Positions 1-8,997 of a stretch of 64,000 bases of DNA are shown here, piece by piece. A model generated the notes under the pieces. It had not been told where the DNA came from, searched no databases, and saw only the letters and a list, made by a program, of their open reading frames with translations. How positions within the stretch are numbered: the first letter of the stretch is position 1; every line of letters starts with the position of its first letter. The DNA comes from Micromonospora nigra (GTDB taxonomy: Bacteria; Actinomycetota; Actinomycetes; Mycobacteriales; Micromonosporaceae). The position numbers and the translations under genes are program-made. The stretch covers positions 744,001-808,000 of the forward strand of contig NZ_FMHT01000003.1 in the NCBI RefSeq assembly GCF_900091585.1. Reading direction: 5' to 3'.

Positions 1-323
1 GGCGTGTGGGACAGCAGGTAGTCGACCATCGGGCCGACGGTGCCGAGGAATAGGTCGATGTCGGCGTCGGGCACCGCGCCCTCGGTGACCCGCTTCAGAT
101 AGCGACGGGCCGCGTCGCCCGAGTCGGTGAGACCGAGGGCGCCCAGCATCGGGTTCTCCGGCGCCCAGATCATGCCACCGGAGACCGCGGTGGTGCCGCC
201 GAGGCGGTCGGTGCTCTCCAGCACGGTGACCCGCCGCCCGGCGTCGGCCGCCAGGCAGGCGGCCAGCAGCCCGGCGCCGCCGGATCCGACCACCACGACG
301 TCGGTGGCGTCGGAGACATTCAT
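1..323 (-). CDS. FAD-dependent oxidoreductase, N-terminal part (cut by window edge)
   Basis: Only the first 107 residues are in the window; the gene continues to the left. The protein opens with a dinucleotide-binding fold (VVVGSGGAGLLAA, about residues 9-21), an acidic residue ending the second strand (VTVLES) and the LGGTTAVSGG segment. This is the pattern of the FAD_binding_2 family (fumarate-reductase flavoproteins and 3-ketosteroid delta-1-dehydrogenases). The ATG overlaps the stop of the upstream Rieske oxygenase gene (ATGA at 320-323), so the two are translationally coupled. The likely role is desaturation or oxidation of the same substrate. The substrate cannot be told from this fragment. 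Confidence 0.75.
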   Translation of the reverse strand, partial: MNVSDATDVVVVGSGGAGLLAACLAADAGRRVTVLESTDRLGGTTAVSGGMIWAPENPMLGALGLTDSGDAARRYLKRVTEGAVPDADIDLFLGTVGPMVDYLLSHT

Positions 324-1534
324 CGGGTACGCCAGTCGCAGCCGGCGGGTACGGTCAGCGCGGCCGAGCGAACCTGCCCGTAGTCGGCGTCGACGCCGGG
401 GGCACGCTGTCCGAGCGCGTGTTGTTTCAGCGCCTTGAGCAGGTAGCGACGGGTGGCGATGATGCCGGTGTCGCTGCGGCCCGGGTTCTCCCGGGTGCGG
501 TCGACGATCGGGCCCATGCTCTCCTGCACGGCGATGTCCTGCATCACCAGGCCGCGGATGCCGGAGAAGCTGCGGCCGTCACGCATCTCGCTGCGGTCCT
601 GACCCCAGGCGTTCTCCCGGCTCCAGCCCGCGCGGATGTTGTCCGGGTCGAGGGTGGCCAGGTCGAGGCCGAACTGGCTGGCGAACACCGTCGGGTCTAC
701 GGGTCGCTCCTCATTGTACCAAAGGTACCACATGATCGTGCGGTGGTCGTCGACCGGCACCCAGGCGTGCCAGAGCCGGTCGCCGGACGGCAGTTCGGGA
801 ACCACCGTGTAGAACGGCATGGCGAACGGCTTGACCCGGACGAGCTGCTCGCCGGTGGACAGGTGCCGGACGGCGGCGAAACGCAGCCCGTACGGCTGTT
901 CGTCGATGTCGTCACGCGGGGCCACGTCGTCCAGCAGTTCGCGCAGGGCACCGGCCCGGGCCTCGGTCTCGTGCAGCAGGGCGACGTGCGCGGAGTCCAC
1001 GTCGGCCTCCAGGCCCTGCAACCAGTTGCACTCGACCGGCGCGATGAGGCCGAACACCTGCTCGGGCGGCAGCTTGTGGAAAGCGAAGCCGGGCAGCGGC
1101 GGCGCCTCACGGGTCGGGTCACCGGGCCAGATCCAGATGATGCCGCCAGCCTCGGCGACTGGGTAGGTGCGCAACTTGACGCGAGAGGCGAACTTCGTCA
1201 GCTCCGGCGGCTCGGACGGGGTCTCCAGCACCTCGCCGGTGACTGAGAACTTCCAGCCGTGGTAGACGCAGCGCAGCGCGCAGTCCTCGTTGCGGGCCAG
1301 GACGAGCGAGGCGCCGCGGTGCGGGCACGCCTCGGCGAAGCAGCCCAGGGTCCCGTCGGCGGCCCGGAACAGCACGAGCTTCTCGCCGAGCAGCTCGACC
1401 GGGACCGGTGCGCCGCCAGGTTCCGCGACCCGGGCCGAGCGCATGACGGGCATCCAGTACTCCCGCAGCAGGTCGCCCATCGGCGTACCGGCCCCCACCC
1501 GGGTGAGCTGGTCATTGACTGTCCTGGTGGTCAT
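320..1534 (-). CDS. Rieske [2Fe-2S] non-heme iron oxygenase, large subunit
   Basis: 404-residue ring-hydroxylating or O-demethylase-type oxygenase. The Rieske cluster ligands are CPH (C70, H72) and CVYH (C89, H92). The mononuclear iron site is visible as D180-S-x-H183-x4-H188. The layout matches single-component phthalate-dioxygenase/VanA-like alpha subunits, which need a separate reductase; none is seen here. The start chosen is the ATG at 1534, preceded by GGAGAA; a longer frame upstream to 1765 has no such site. It is coupled to the downstream FAD dehydrogenase by a 4-nt overlap. It is transcribed away from the hydrazine operon, so it could be a tailoring step or belong to a neighbouring cluster to the left. 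Confidence 0.85.
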   Translation of the reverse strand: MTTRTVNDQLTRVGAGTPMGDLLREYWMPVMRSARVAEPGGAPVPVELLGEKLVLFRAADGTLGCFAEACPHRGASLVLARNEDCALRCVYHGWKFSVTGEVLETPSEPPELTKFASRVKLRTYPVAEAGGIIWIWPGDPTREAPPLPGFAFHKLPPEQVFGLIAPVECNWLQGLEADVDSAHVALLHETEARAGALRELLDDVAPRDDIDEQPYGLRFAAVRHLSTGEQLVRVKPFAMPFYTVVPELPSGDRLWHAWVPVDDHRTIMWYLWYNEERPVDPTVFASQFGLDLATLDPDNIRAGWSRENAWGQDRSEMRDGRSFSGIRGLVMQDIAVQESMGPIVDRTRENPGRSDTGIIATRRYLLKALKQHALGQRAPGVDADYGQVRSAALTVPAGCDWRTR

Positions 1535-1797
1535 CGACGTTCTCCGTCCGTCCCGCGGGTCGGTCACTCCTCTGGTGGACGAACGGACGGGACGATGCGT
1601 GACAGCGCGGTGACGTTCAGCCATGAAGTCTCTTGACACTGACGTACCTCTATGTTGAGGTTGTTTTACCCAGCCGACGCATTCGCGAGTTGCCCAGGCG
1701 TTCCCGGATAAGCCGCGCGACCCCTTCAGTGCAACCAGGAGTAGATGCTTCGCGACTGCAGCCAATCGACCTTCAGCTGCCCACGGAGTGAGGCTCG
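1535..1797. promoter_or_regulatory. Divergent promoter region between Rieske and ATP-grasp genes
   Basis: A 263-base gap separates divergent start codons, so promoters for both directions should lie here. It is clearly less GC-rich than the flanking genes around 1630-1675. There is a small inverted repeat (CCTC-N6-GAGG near 1651-1664) beside a TTGACA-like hexamer at about 1634. I cannot define a -10 box or a regulator from sequence alone. The ATP-grasp start at 1798 is preceded by GGAGTGAGG. Confidence 0.4.
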
Positions 1798-3132
1798 ATG
1801 AAAATCCGTCAGGTCCTGTTCGTCAACCTTCGGCGCATCGAAAGAGAAGGAATGGAGTCCCTGCTGGCTGCGCGCCGGCTGGGCTACGAGGTCGTGCTGC
1901 TGGGCCGCTCACTGCCGGACTTCGCCGCGCCGCTGGTGACCGATTTCCACCAGGTAGACACCTACGACACCGAGTTGGCCCTGGCCGCCGCCAACGAGCT
2001 GGCCAGCAAGTACGACATCGCAGGGGTGCCCAGCTTCACCGAGATCGACGTTCAGCTCGCGGCCGCGATCGCGGCGCAGCTCGGGTTGCCGGGGATGAGC
2101 GCCACCGCCGCGCTACGCGCCCGAAACAAATTCGAGATGAAGAATGCGTTACGAGATCTCGACGGTGTCCTGCCGGAATTTCGCCGGGTGCGGACGCTGG
2201 CCGAGCTTCGGCGGGCGGTCGACCAAATAGGGTTTCCTGCAGTCATCAAGCCGACCGGCGCCTCCGGCTCCAAGGGAGTTTTCGAACTGCGCCGGCCGGA
2301 GGACGTGGAACCGGCGCTGGAGCAGCTCGAACGAATCGCCAGCCCGCAATTCGACGCGGTGTTCCGGCAGTTCGGGGCGGAATTCATCGTCGAGGAATAC
2401 CTGGACGGCACCGAGTTCAGCGTGGAGGGCATGGTCGCCGCCGGGCAGGTGCACGTGGTCGCCGTGACCGACAAGATCACCTCGGTGCCGTACCACCTGG
2501 AGGTCGACCACCGGATGCCGGCCGCGATGGGCGCCGAGACCCTCGCCGGCGTCACCGTCACCACCGGCCGGATCGTCACCGCGCTGGGCTTCGACAACTG
2601 CGCCTTCCACCTGGAGGCGAAGTGGGGCCCGAAGGGGATGCGGTTCATCGAGGTGGCCGCGCGGCCGGCCGGTGACTACATCGCCTCGCACCTGATCCCG
2701 CTCGCCACCGGCGTCGACTACTTCGCCGACCTGATCCGGATCGCGGTCGGAGAGGCACCGGTCCTCCAGCCGGACCGCGCCCTCCACGCCGGGCTTCGGT
2801 TCGTGCTGGCCGACGGGCCGGGTCGCTTCGACGGCGTGGACGGGGTGGCCGCGGTGGCCGGCGACCCGGGCTACCCGCACCTGTTCTTCGAGCACCCGCC
2901 GGGCACCGCGATCGCGTTGCCGCCGGAGAACTTCGGCCAGCAGCGGGTCGCCGCAGTCGTCGCCCGGCACGCCACCCGCGCCGGCCTGGACGCGCTGCTG
3001 GACGCGGTGCCCGGCAAGGTCACCGCCCGGATGGACGCTCCGCCGCCGCGCCGCTCCGCACCAGCACCAGCACCAGCACCAGCACCCGCGACGCTTCGAA
3101 CCCCGACCCTGGACGGGATGTCGAATAGATGA
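1798..3132 (+). CDS. ATP-grasp domain ligase
   Basis: 444 residues. An N-terminal Rossmann-like preATP-grasp region leads into an ATP-grasp fold: FPAVIKPTGASGSKGV (nucleotide-binding strand and loop, about 143-158), FIVEEYLDGTEFSVEG (about 196-211), and the late HLEAKWGPKG and RFIEVAARPAG Mg-binding region. This is the carboxylate-amine ligase type (BL00235/PurK/biotin-carboxylase-like), which forms an acyl phosphate and then an amide. As the first gene of the hydrazine operon it could make an amide or peptide bond on a hydrazine intermediate, or activate a carboxylate for ring closure. The C-terminus ends in an Ala-Pro low-complexity tail from a hexamer repeat. The next gene overlaps by ATGA. 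Confidence 0.8.
   Translation: MKIRQVLFVNLRRIEREGMESLLAARRLGYEVVLLGRSLPDFAAPLVTDFHQVDTYDTELALAAANELASKYDIAGVPSFTEIDVQLAAAIAAQLGLPGMSATAALRARNKFEMKNALRDLDGVLPEFRRVRTLAELRRAVDQIGFPAVIKPTGASGSKGVFELRRPEDVEPALEQLERIASPQFDAVFRQFGAEFIVEEYLDGTEFSVEGMVAAGQVHVVAVTDKITSVPYHLEVDHRMPAAMGAETLAGVTVTTGRIVTALGFDNCAFHLEAKWGPKGMRFIEVAARPAGDYIASHLIPLATGVDYFADLIRIAVGEAPVLQPDRALHAGLRFVLADGPGRFDGVDGVAAVAGDPGYPHLFFEHPPGTAIALPPENFGQQRVAAVVARHATRAGLDALLDAVPGKVTARMDAPPPRRSAPAPAPAPAPATLRTPTLDGMSNR
3058..3086 (+). repeat. GCACCA hexanucleotide microsatellite
   Basis: Nearly five perfect copies of GCACCA lie in the last 80 bases of the ATP-grasp gene and encode an Ala-Pro dipeptide tail. Being in-frame, expansion or contraction only changes tail length. 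It is probably a linker or a neutral slippage product. Confidence 0.8.
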
Positions 3133-4277
3133 GAGTCGCCCTGTTCGGGTGCGGCCGGATGGGTCTGGGCTGCGCACACTCGCTGGCCACCGATCCCGCC
3201 GTCACCCGGCTCACCCTGTTCGACACCGACCCGGACCGGGCCCACGACACGGCCCACCGGATCACGCCGTACGCGACCGGCACGGTCACCGTGGCCACCG
3301 ACCCGGATGCCGCCCGGGCCGGTCACGACGTGCTGGCCACCGCGCTGCCGTGGGCCGCCTGCCGGGACCTGATCGGCACGGCGGCCCGTACCGGCGTGCC
3401 GATCGCCGGGATCGCCCGGCCGCACCAGGACGACCTCGCCATGCTGGGCGACCTGGACCGGCCGGGCACGTCCACCGTGCTGCTGCCCATCGGCCTGGAA
3501 CCGGGGCTCACCGAGCTGCTCGCCGCGGAACTCGCCGAACGCCTGGACTACACCAGGTCGGTGGAGATCTTCTGCGGTGGCATCCCGAGCACGCCGCGCG
3601 AACCGGTCGGGCACGTCTCGTTCTTCGGCGGTGAGAGCGCCCACCACCTGCCGATCGCCCAGCGGGACTCGCTGGCCACCCGGCACGGCCGGCTGGTCAC
3701 CGTCCCGCGCTTCTCCGGCCTGGAGGAGCGCCACTTCGACGGGATCGGCACGTTGCAGGCGTACCACGACGGGATGGTGCCCTGGCTGCGAACACACCCG
3801 GCGCTGAGCGAGGCGGACTGCACCCAGAAGACGGTGCGCTGGCCCGGGTTCGGCGAGGCGGTCACCCGGCTGGCCCAGCTCGGGCTGCTCGGCGAGGAAC
3901 CGGTCGACGTGGACGGTGCCCGGGTGGTCCCGCGCCGCCTGGTGGAACGGGTGCTCGCCCCGCGCGTGATGGCCCGCCCGGCGGACACCGACCTGGTGGT
4001 GCTGGAGGTGATCGCCCACGGCGCCCTCGGCGGCCGGCCGCACGGGCTGCGCGTCCGGCTCACCGACACGCACGATCCAGCGACCGGGCTGGCCGCGATG
4101 ACCCGGTGCACCGGCTTCGCCCTGGCCGCCGCGAGCCTGCTGCTGGCCGGCGGCGAGGTGGGCGGCGCGGGCTGGCAGATGCCGCATCTCGCGATCCGCG
4201 GCGCCGCCCGCGGGCGGCTGCTGGACACGCTACGCCGGCACGGCATCCGGATCGCCGAACTGTTTCCCGCCGCGTAG
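3129..4277 (+). CDS. Saccharopine dehydrogenase-like NAD(P)-dependent oxidoreductase
   Basis: 382 residues with an N-terminal Rossmann motif (ALFGCGRMG, residues 4-12) and the overall layout of the saccharopine dehydrogenase/homospermidine synthase group. In known hydrazine pathways the hydrazine synthetase couples N6-hydroxylysine to a second amino acid, giving an aza-analogue of saccharopine. An enzyme of this family is therefore well suited to split the C-N bond on the lysine side and release a hydrazino acid. That step is inferred from the family and from neighbours: the next two genes are the hydroxylase and the hydrazine synthetase. Start ATG overlaps the previous stop (ATGA). Confidence 0.78.
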   Translation: MRVALFGCGRMGLGCAHSLATDPAVTRLTLFDTDPDRAHDTAHRITPYATGTVTVATDPDAARAGHDVLATALPWAACRDLIGTAARTGVPIAGIARPHQDDLAMLGDLDRPGTSTVLLPIGLEPGLTELLAAELAERLDYTRSVEIFCGGIPSTPREPVGHVSFFGGESAHHLPIAQRDSLATRHGRLVTVPRFSGLEERHFDGIGTLQAYHDGMVPWLRTHPALSEADCTQKTVRWPGFGEAVTRLAQLGLLGEEPVDVDGARVVPRRLVERVLAPRVMARPADTDLVVLEVIAHGALGGRPHGLRVRLTDTHDPATGLAAMTRCTGFALAAASLLLAGGEVGGAGWQMPHLAIRGAARGRLLDTLRRHGIRIAELFPAA

Positions 4278-4287
4278 GAGGCACACG

Positions 4288-5589
4288 ATGAGCGGACCCT
4301 CGCCGACGCTCGACCTCGTCGGGATCGGGATCGGGCCGGCCAACCTGAGCCTGGCCGCGCTGTTGGCCGACCGCGGCGGGCTGCGCAAGGTCTTCCTGGA
4401 ACGCAAGAAGTCGTTCGAGTGGCACAGCGGGATCATGGTGCCGAACGCCCGGATGCAGGTGCACTTCCTCAAGGACCTGGTGACGCCGGTCGACCCGACC
4501 AGCCCGTACACGTTCCTGTCGTTCGCGGTCGAGGAGAAGCGGTTGTACCGGCTGCTGGTCAGCGGCCGGACGCACATCCCACGCCGGGAGTTCGAGCAGT
4601 ACTGCCGCTGGGCCGCTGACCGCATCGACGACTTGCGGTTCGGGGTGGCGGTCGACACGGTGGAGTTCGACGGCGACGCGTTCCTGCTGCGCAGCAGCCA
4701 CAGCACGATGCGGGCGAGGAACATCGTCATCGCCACCGGCTTGCAACCGTGGCTGCCGCCGTGCGCGGCCGGGCATGCCCCGGACCGGGTGCTGCACGCG
4801 GCGAACCTCCTGGACGTGCCGCGCAACCTGGCCGGCCGCCGGGTGGCCGTGGTGGGTGGCGGGCAGAGCGGCGCCGAGGTGGTGCTGCATCTGCTGCGTG
4901 CTGGCGAGCAGCGCCCGAGCCGCCTGCTCTGGGGCACCCGCCGCGGCAACCTGTTCCCGCTGGACGACAGCCCGTTCGTCGAGGAGCACTACCTGCCGAA
5001 CTACAGCCGCTACTTCCATGCCCAGCCGCCGGAGCGGCGGGCCCTGCTCAACGAGCAGCAGCGGATGTCCAGCGACGGTGTCTCCGCCGGCCTGCTGCGC
5101 GAGATCTACCAGCAGCTGTACGACCTGGAGCTGGTCGAGGGCGTCGCCCGGCCGTGCGACGTGATGGTCGGCCACCAACTGCTCGGCATCGACCAGCAGC
5201 GCCACGACCTGCTCACCACGTGGCGCTCGGCGGACGGCGAGCTGGTGCGGCGGCACGTGGACGTGGTGATCTGCGCGACCGGCTACCGGCACGGGCTGCC
5301 GCCAGTGCTGCGCGGGCTGCGCGACCGGATGCCGGACGAGCTCCCGCCGGTCCGCGCCGACTTCAGCCTCGAATGGGACGGCCCGGCGGACAACCTCATC
5401 TTCGTGCAGAACGCGGCCCGGCGCGACTTCGGCGTGGCCGACCCCAACCTGAGCCTGCTCGCCTGGCGCAGCGCGACCATCGCGAACAGCCTGCTCGGCG
5501 AGAAGCGCTTCGACACCGGCCAGGTCAGCGGCGCGGTCGACTGGGTGCACGCGGACGACCAGCTGATGACCGGCACCCACGGCGACTGA
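4288..5589 (+). CDS. L-lysine N6-monooxygenase (flavin-dependent N-hydroxylase)
   Basis: 433 residues, the usual size for IucD/PvdA/SidA-type N-hydroxylating monooxygenases. FAD-binding motif GIGIGPANLSLAAL lies near residues 12-25, the conserved HFLKDLVTPVDPTSPYTF segment at about 64-81, the NADPH-binding GGGQSGAE near 190, and the ATGYR motif near 330. The expected reaction is lysine + NADPH + O2 to N6-hydroxylysine. There is no siderophore synthetase or NRPS nearby; the next gene is a cupin-MetRS hydrazine synthetase, which argues for N-N bond formation, not iron chelation. RBS AGGAGG sits 7 bases before the ATG. Confidence 0.9.
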   Translation: MSGPSPTLDLVGIGIGPANLSLAALLADRGGLRKVFLERKKSFEWHSGIMVPNARMQVHFLKDLVTPVDPTSPYTFLSFAVEEKRLYRLLVSGRTHIPRREFEQYCRWAADRIDDLRFGVAVDTVEFDGDAFLLRSSHSTMRARNIVIATGLQPWLPPCAAGHAPDRVLHAANLLDVPRNLAGRRVAVVGGGQSGAEVVLHLLRAGEQRPSRLLWGTRRGNLFPLDDSPFVEEHYLPNYSRYFHAQPPERRALLNEQQRMSSDGVSAGLLREIYQQLYDLELVEGVARPCDVMVGHQLLGIDQQRHDLLTTWRSADGELVRRHVDVVICATGYRHGLPPVLRGLRDRMPDELPPVRADFSLEWDGPADNLIFVQNAARRDFGVADPNLSLLAWRSATIANSLLGEKRFDTGQVSGAVDWVHADDQLMTGTHGD

Positions 5590-5620
5590 GCCGCACACCA
5601 GGCACGGAGAGGAAATCTCG

Positions 5621-7603
5621 ATGATCGTCACCGGCATCCCGCGTTCGGTCGCGGACCTGAACGCGCCGGACTTCATGCGCAGTGCCCCGCCCGGCTGGAC
5701 CACGGACGCACCGCCGCCGTTCGCGGTCACCCGGGTCACGCTACGCCCCGGCGAGATCACCGCCGCGCACAGCCACCACGACACCGAGGTGTGGATCATG
5801 CTGGCCGGGCACGGAGAGGTACGGTCGGACGGCCGGGTCGCGGCGGTGACGGCCGGGGACACCGTCACGCTGCCCCCGCTGGAACGGCACACGCTGCGCA
5901 ACCTGGCGGACGACGAGCCGCTCACCTTCCTCAGCGTCTACTGGGAGGACATGCCGCGGCTGGCCGCCGCCCACGCCCCGCGCCGGGCCGCGTCGGTGGC
6001 GCGCGACGAGCGGCCCGTGCTGCTACTGCCGTCGTTCCCCACTCCGAACGGCGAACTGCATCTCGGACACATGGCCGGGCCCTACCTGGGCGCGGACTTC
6101 GCGCGGCGGGCGCTGCTCGCCGCCGGCACCCCCGCGCACCTGCTGCTGGGCACGGTCGGCCACCAGAGCCAGGTGGCCGCCGCGGCGCGCGCCGCCGGCG
6201 TGTCATTCCACACCCTGGCGGAACGCAACACCGACGGCATCATGGCCGGGCTACGGGCGGCGGGCATCGAGTGGGACGTGTTCGTCCGACCCCGCGACGA
6301 GGTCTACCCGGCGCTGGCCCGTCAGGTGTTCGAGCGGTTGCGCGACACCGGGGTGGTCGTCCGGCGGACCGTGCCGACGAACTTCTGCCCGGCGTGCGAG
6401 GTGTTCCTGTTCGAGGCGTTCGTGGCCGGTGCCTGCCCGCACTGCGGGTCACGGGACACCGCGGGCATCGAGTGCGAGAAGTGCGCACTGCCGTTCGCGG
6501 ACGCCGACCTGGTCGACGCGTCCTGCGGCACGTGCGGCACGGCCGCCGAACACCGGCCGCTGGAGCGCTGGCTGATGCCGCTGGAACCCCTGCGGGACCG
6601 GCTCACGGCCTATCTCGCGTCGGTGCGGACCGGGCCGCGGATCGCCGCGTACGTCAGCCGCATCCTTGCCGGGCCGCTGCCGGACCTGCCGGTGAGCGTG
6701 GTCGCCGCCGACGGCATCGAACTGCCGGACAGCGGCGGGCAGCGGATGTACTCGGCGTTCGAGCTGGCCGCCCGGTTCCTCACCGCGGTCGACCGGCTGG
6801 CCCGCGATTCCGGCGCGGACGGCTGGCAGTCCTACCTGGATGAGCATCGGCCACGGACCGCGCTGTTCTTCGGCTTCGACAACGCGTACCTGCGCGCGGT
6901 GGTGTTCCCGGCGGTGCTGGGCGCGTTCACCGACCGGATCGACCTGCCGGAGACGCTGATCGGCAACGAGTTCTATCTGCTCAACGGCGCGAAGTTCTCC
7001 ACCGGCCGCGGGCACGTGATCTGGGGCCGGGACGCCTTCGACGACAAGACCCAGGACCGGCTGCGGCTGTTCCTGGCGGCCACCCGGCCGGAGCACCGGC
7101 GCCGCAACTTCTCCACCGTCGACCACGACGCGTTCGTGCAGCGCGAACTGGTCGGCCGGCTGGACGACTGGCTGGCCGGGGTCGGCAAGCGGGTGGCCGG
7201 GCGGTTCGCCGGTCGCGCGCCCACCGCCGGCACCTTCTTCCCGGCCGCCGAGGAGTTCGCCGGCCGGATCGCCACCCTGCACACCGAGATCACCGCCGCA
7301 CTGGCCCTCGACCGGTTCTCGCCGGCCGGCGCGGTCGCCGCCCTGCTGGCCTTCCTGAAGCCGGCGCGGCGGTTCGCCGAGGACGCCGAGGACCTGCTCA
7401 CCGCGCCCGCGTTGGACGGCCCGGCGCGGACCTGTGTCGCCCTCGAACTGATGGCCGTGCGCAGCCTGGCCCAGGTGCTGCGACCGCTGGTGCCGGCCAC
7501 CGCGGACCGACTCGCCGAGCAGATCGGCACCGTCGGGCCCACCGCCGAGCCGCGCTGGGTCACGCCCGGCACCCCCGTCCGTGTCAGCCCCCTGTTCTCC
7601 TGA
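5621..7603 (+). CDS. Hydrazine synthetase: cupin fused to methionyl-tRNA-synthetase-like domain
   Basis: 660 residues in two parts. Residues 1-115 are a cupin with metal-ligand histidines (H50, H52, H53, E56 and H90). Residues 130-660 follow class I methionyl-tRNA synthetase: an HLGH signature at 147-150, a zinc-knuckle region with four CxxC pairs (about 258-305), and a KMSKS-like loop reading KFSTG (458-462). Fusions of this architecture (Spb40, Tri28 and the formycin/pyrazofurin homologues) activate an amino acid with ATP. They esterify it to N6-hydroxylysine at the MetRS part, and the cupin rearranges the ester to an N-N bond. Together with the adjacent lysine hydroxylase this is strong evidence for hydrazine biosynthesis. 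The amino acid partner (Gly, Glu or other) cannot be read from sequence. Confidence 0.9.
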   Translation: MIVTGIPRSVADLNAPDFMRSAPPGWTTDAPPPFAVTRVTLRPGEITAAHSHHDTEVWIMLAGHGEVRSDGRVAAVTAGDTVTLPPLERHTLRNLADDEPLTFLSVYWEDMPRLAAAHAPRRAASVARDERPVLLLPSFPTPNGELHLGHMAGPYLGADFARRALLAAGTPAHLLLGTVGHQSQVAAAARAAGVSFHTLAERNTDGIMAGLRAAGIEWDVFVRPRDEVYPALARQVFERLRDTGVVVRRTVPTNFCPACEVFLFEAFVAGACPHCGSRDTAGIECEKCALPFADADLVDASCGTCGTAAEHRPLERWLMPLEPLRDRLTAYLASVRTGPRIAAYVSRILAGPLPDLPVSVVAADGIELPDSGGQRMYSAFELAARFLTAVDRLARDSGADGWQSYLDEHRPRTALFFGFDNAYLRAVVFPAVLGAFTDRIDLPETLIGNEFYLLNGAKFSTGRGHVIWGRDAFDDKTQDRLRLFLAATRPEHRRRNFSTVDHDAFVQRELVGRLDDWLAGVGKRVAGRFAGRAPTAGTFFPAAEEFAGRIATLHTEITAALALDRFSPAGAVAALLAFLKPARRFAEDAEDLLTAPALDGPARTCVALELMAVRSLAQVLRPLVPATADRLAEQIGTVGPTAEPRWVTPGTPVRVSPLFS

Positions 7604-7615
7604 GGAAGGACCCAG

Positions 7616-8929
7616 ATGACCACCTCCGCGTACGATCTGCCCGGCGTCGCCACCGCCAGCACCGTCGCCTCGGCCGAGCTGAACCGGCGGGCCCGCGCGG
7701 TGATGCCGGGCGGGAACAGCCGCACCGCGGTCTACAGCAGCCCCTATCCGATCTACGTGCGGTACGGGCACGGCGCCCGGGTCGTCGACGTCGACGGCAC
7801 CGAGCGGCTGGACTTCCTGAACAACAGCACCGCGCTGATTCACGGGCACGCGCACCCGACGATCGTGCGGGCGGTAGCCGAGGCGGCGGCACGGGGCACG
7901 TCGTTCGGGATGCCGACCGAGACCGAGGTTGCGTTCGCCGAGGCACTGACCGCCCGCAACGAGACGTTCGAGCACGTGCGGTTCACCAGCACCGGCACCG
8001 AGGCGGTGATGATGGCGGTGCAGGCGGCCCGCGCACACACGCTACGGCCGAAGCTGGCGAAGATCGCCGGGGCGTACCACGGCGCGTACGACGCGACGGC
8101 CATCAACAACGACGGCTCGGGATCGCTGATCACGCACGCCACCCTGGGCATCCCAGCCGGGGTCTCCGACAACACGGTGATCATCCCGTTCAACGATCCG
8201 GAGGGCGCGCTGGAGGTCCTCGGCCGGCACGCCGGTGAGCTGGCCGCGATCCTGATAGACCCGCTGCCGTGGCGGATCGGCCTGGTGCCCGCGTCCGCGG
8301 AGTACCTGGCCGCGCTGCGCGGGTTCTGCGACGAGCACGACGTGGTGCTGATCTCCGACGAGGTCGGCTCGTTCCGGATCGGGATGGGCGGCGCGATCGC
8401 CGAGTTCGGGTACGCCGCGGACCTCACCGTGCTGGGCAAGGTGATCGCCGGTGGCATGCCGATCGGCGCGGTCACCGGCCGCCGCGACGTGATGGCCGTG
8501 TTCGACCCGAGCGCCGGATCGCCGCCACTGCCGCACTCCGGCTCGTACAACGCGAACCCGGTAAGCATGAGCGCCGGCCTCGCGTCGCTGGCGCTGCTGA
8601 CGAGCGACGAGATGGACCGGATCAACGGCCTCGGCGCGGACGTGCGGGACCGGATGCGGCAGATCCTGGCCGACCACACGCCGGGCGGCTGGACGGTCAA
8701 CGGCAACGGATCACTGTTCCGGGTGCTCGGCCCGAACGCGACCGGTGCCGACGGCCGCCCGGTGAACGCGGTGAACCTGTTGTCCCGCGCGCTCCTGCGG
8801 CACGGCGTGCACATCGGTGACTCGGGGCTCGGCTGCGTGTCGACGGCGATGGAGCCGGACGACGTCGACGCGTTCGCGCGGGCGTTCACCGCCGCCGCCG
8901 ACGACGTCAGGGCCTGCCTCGCGCAGTAG
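7616..8929 (+). CDS. Class III PLP aminotransferase, glutamate-1-semialdehyde aminomutase-like
   Basis: 437 residues. The PLP-dependent fold type I signature is clear: STGTEAVMMAVQAAR (phosphate-binding region), ISDEV (cofactor-ring Asp) and the Schiff-base lysine in VLGKVIAGGMPIG (K275). Closest in style to HemL and related omega-aminotransferases. In a hydrazine pathway it could transaminate a semialdehyde or keto acid made after the saccharopine-dehydrogenase-like step. It lies only 12 bases after the hydrazine synthetase gene with an AGGAAGG RBS, so it is in the same operon. It is not the housekeeping HemL by context, as no other heme genes are near. Confidence 0.82.
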   Translation: MTTSAYDLPGVATASTVASAELNRRARAVMPGGNSRTAVYSSPYPIYVRYGHGARVVDVDGTERLDFLNNSTALIHGHAHPTIVRAVAEAAARGTSFGMPTETEVAFAEALTARNETFEHVRFTSTGTEAVMMAVQAARAHTLRPKLAKIAGAYHGAYDATAINNDGSGSLITHATLGIPAGVSDNTVIIPFNDPEGALEVLGRHAGELAAILIDPLPWRIGLVPASAEYLAALRGFCDEHDVVLISDEVGSFRIGMGGAIAEFGYAADLTVLGKVIAGGMPIGAVTGRRDVMAVFDPSAGSPPLPHSGSYNANPVSMSAGLASLALLTSDEMDRINGLGADVRDRMRQILADHTPGGWTVNGNGSLFRVLGPNATGADGRPVNAVNLLSRALLRHGVHIGDSGLGCVSTAMEPDDVDAFARAFTAAADDVRACLAQ

Positions 8930-8997
8930 CTGAAGTCCCGTTGGTGTTCGTCCGGCCCGGGACCGGGCGGTCGATTCCCCGAGGAGGAACAAGCCCC

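Noticed and set aside
4288..7603. Siderophore biosynthesis, because of the lysine N-hydroxylase
   Set aside because: No NRPS, IucA/IucC-type synthetase or iron-uptake gene is present, and the next gene is a cupin-MetRS hydrazine synthetase.
5621..7603. Housekeeping methionyl-tRNA synthetase
   Set aside because: N-terminal cupin fusion, a degenerate KMSKS loop, no clear anticodon-binding tail and operon context all point to a biosynthetic enzyme.
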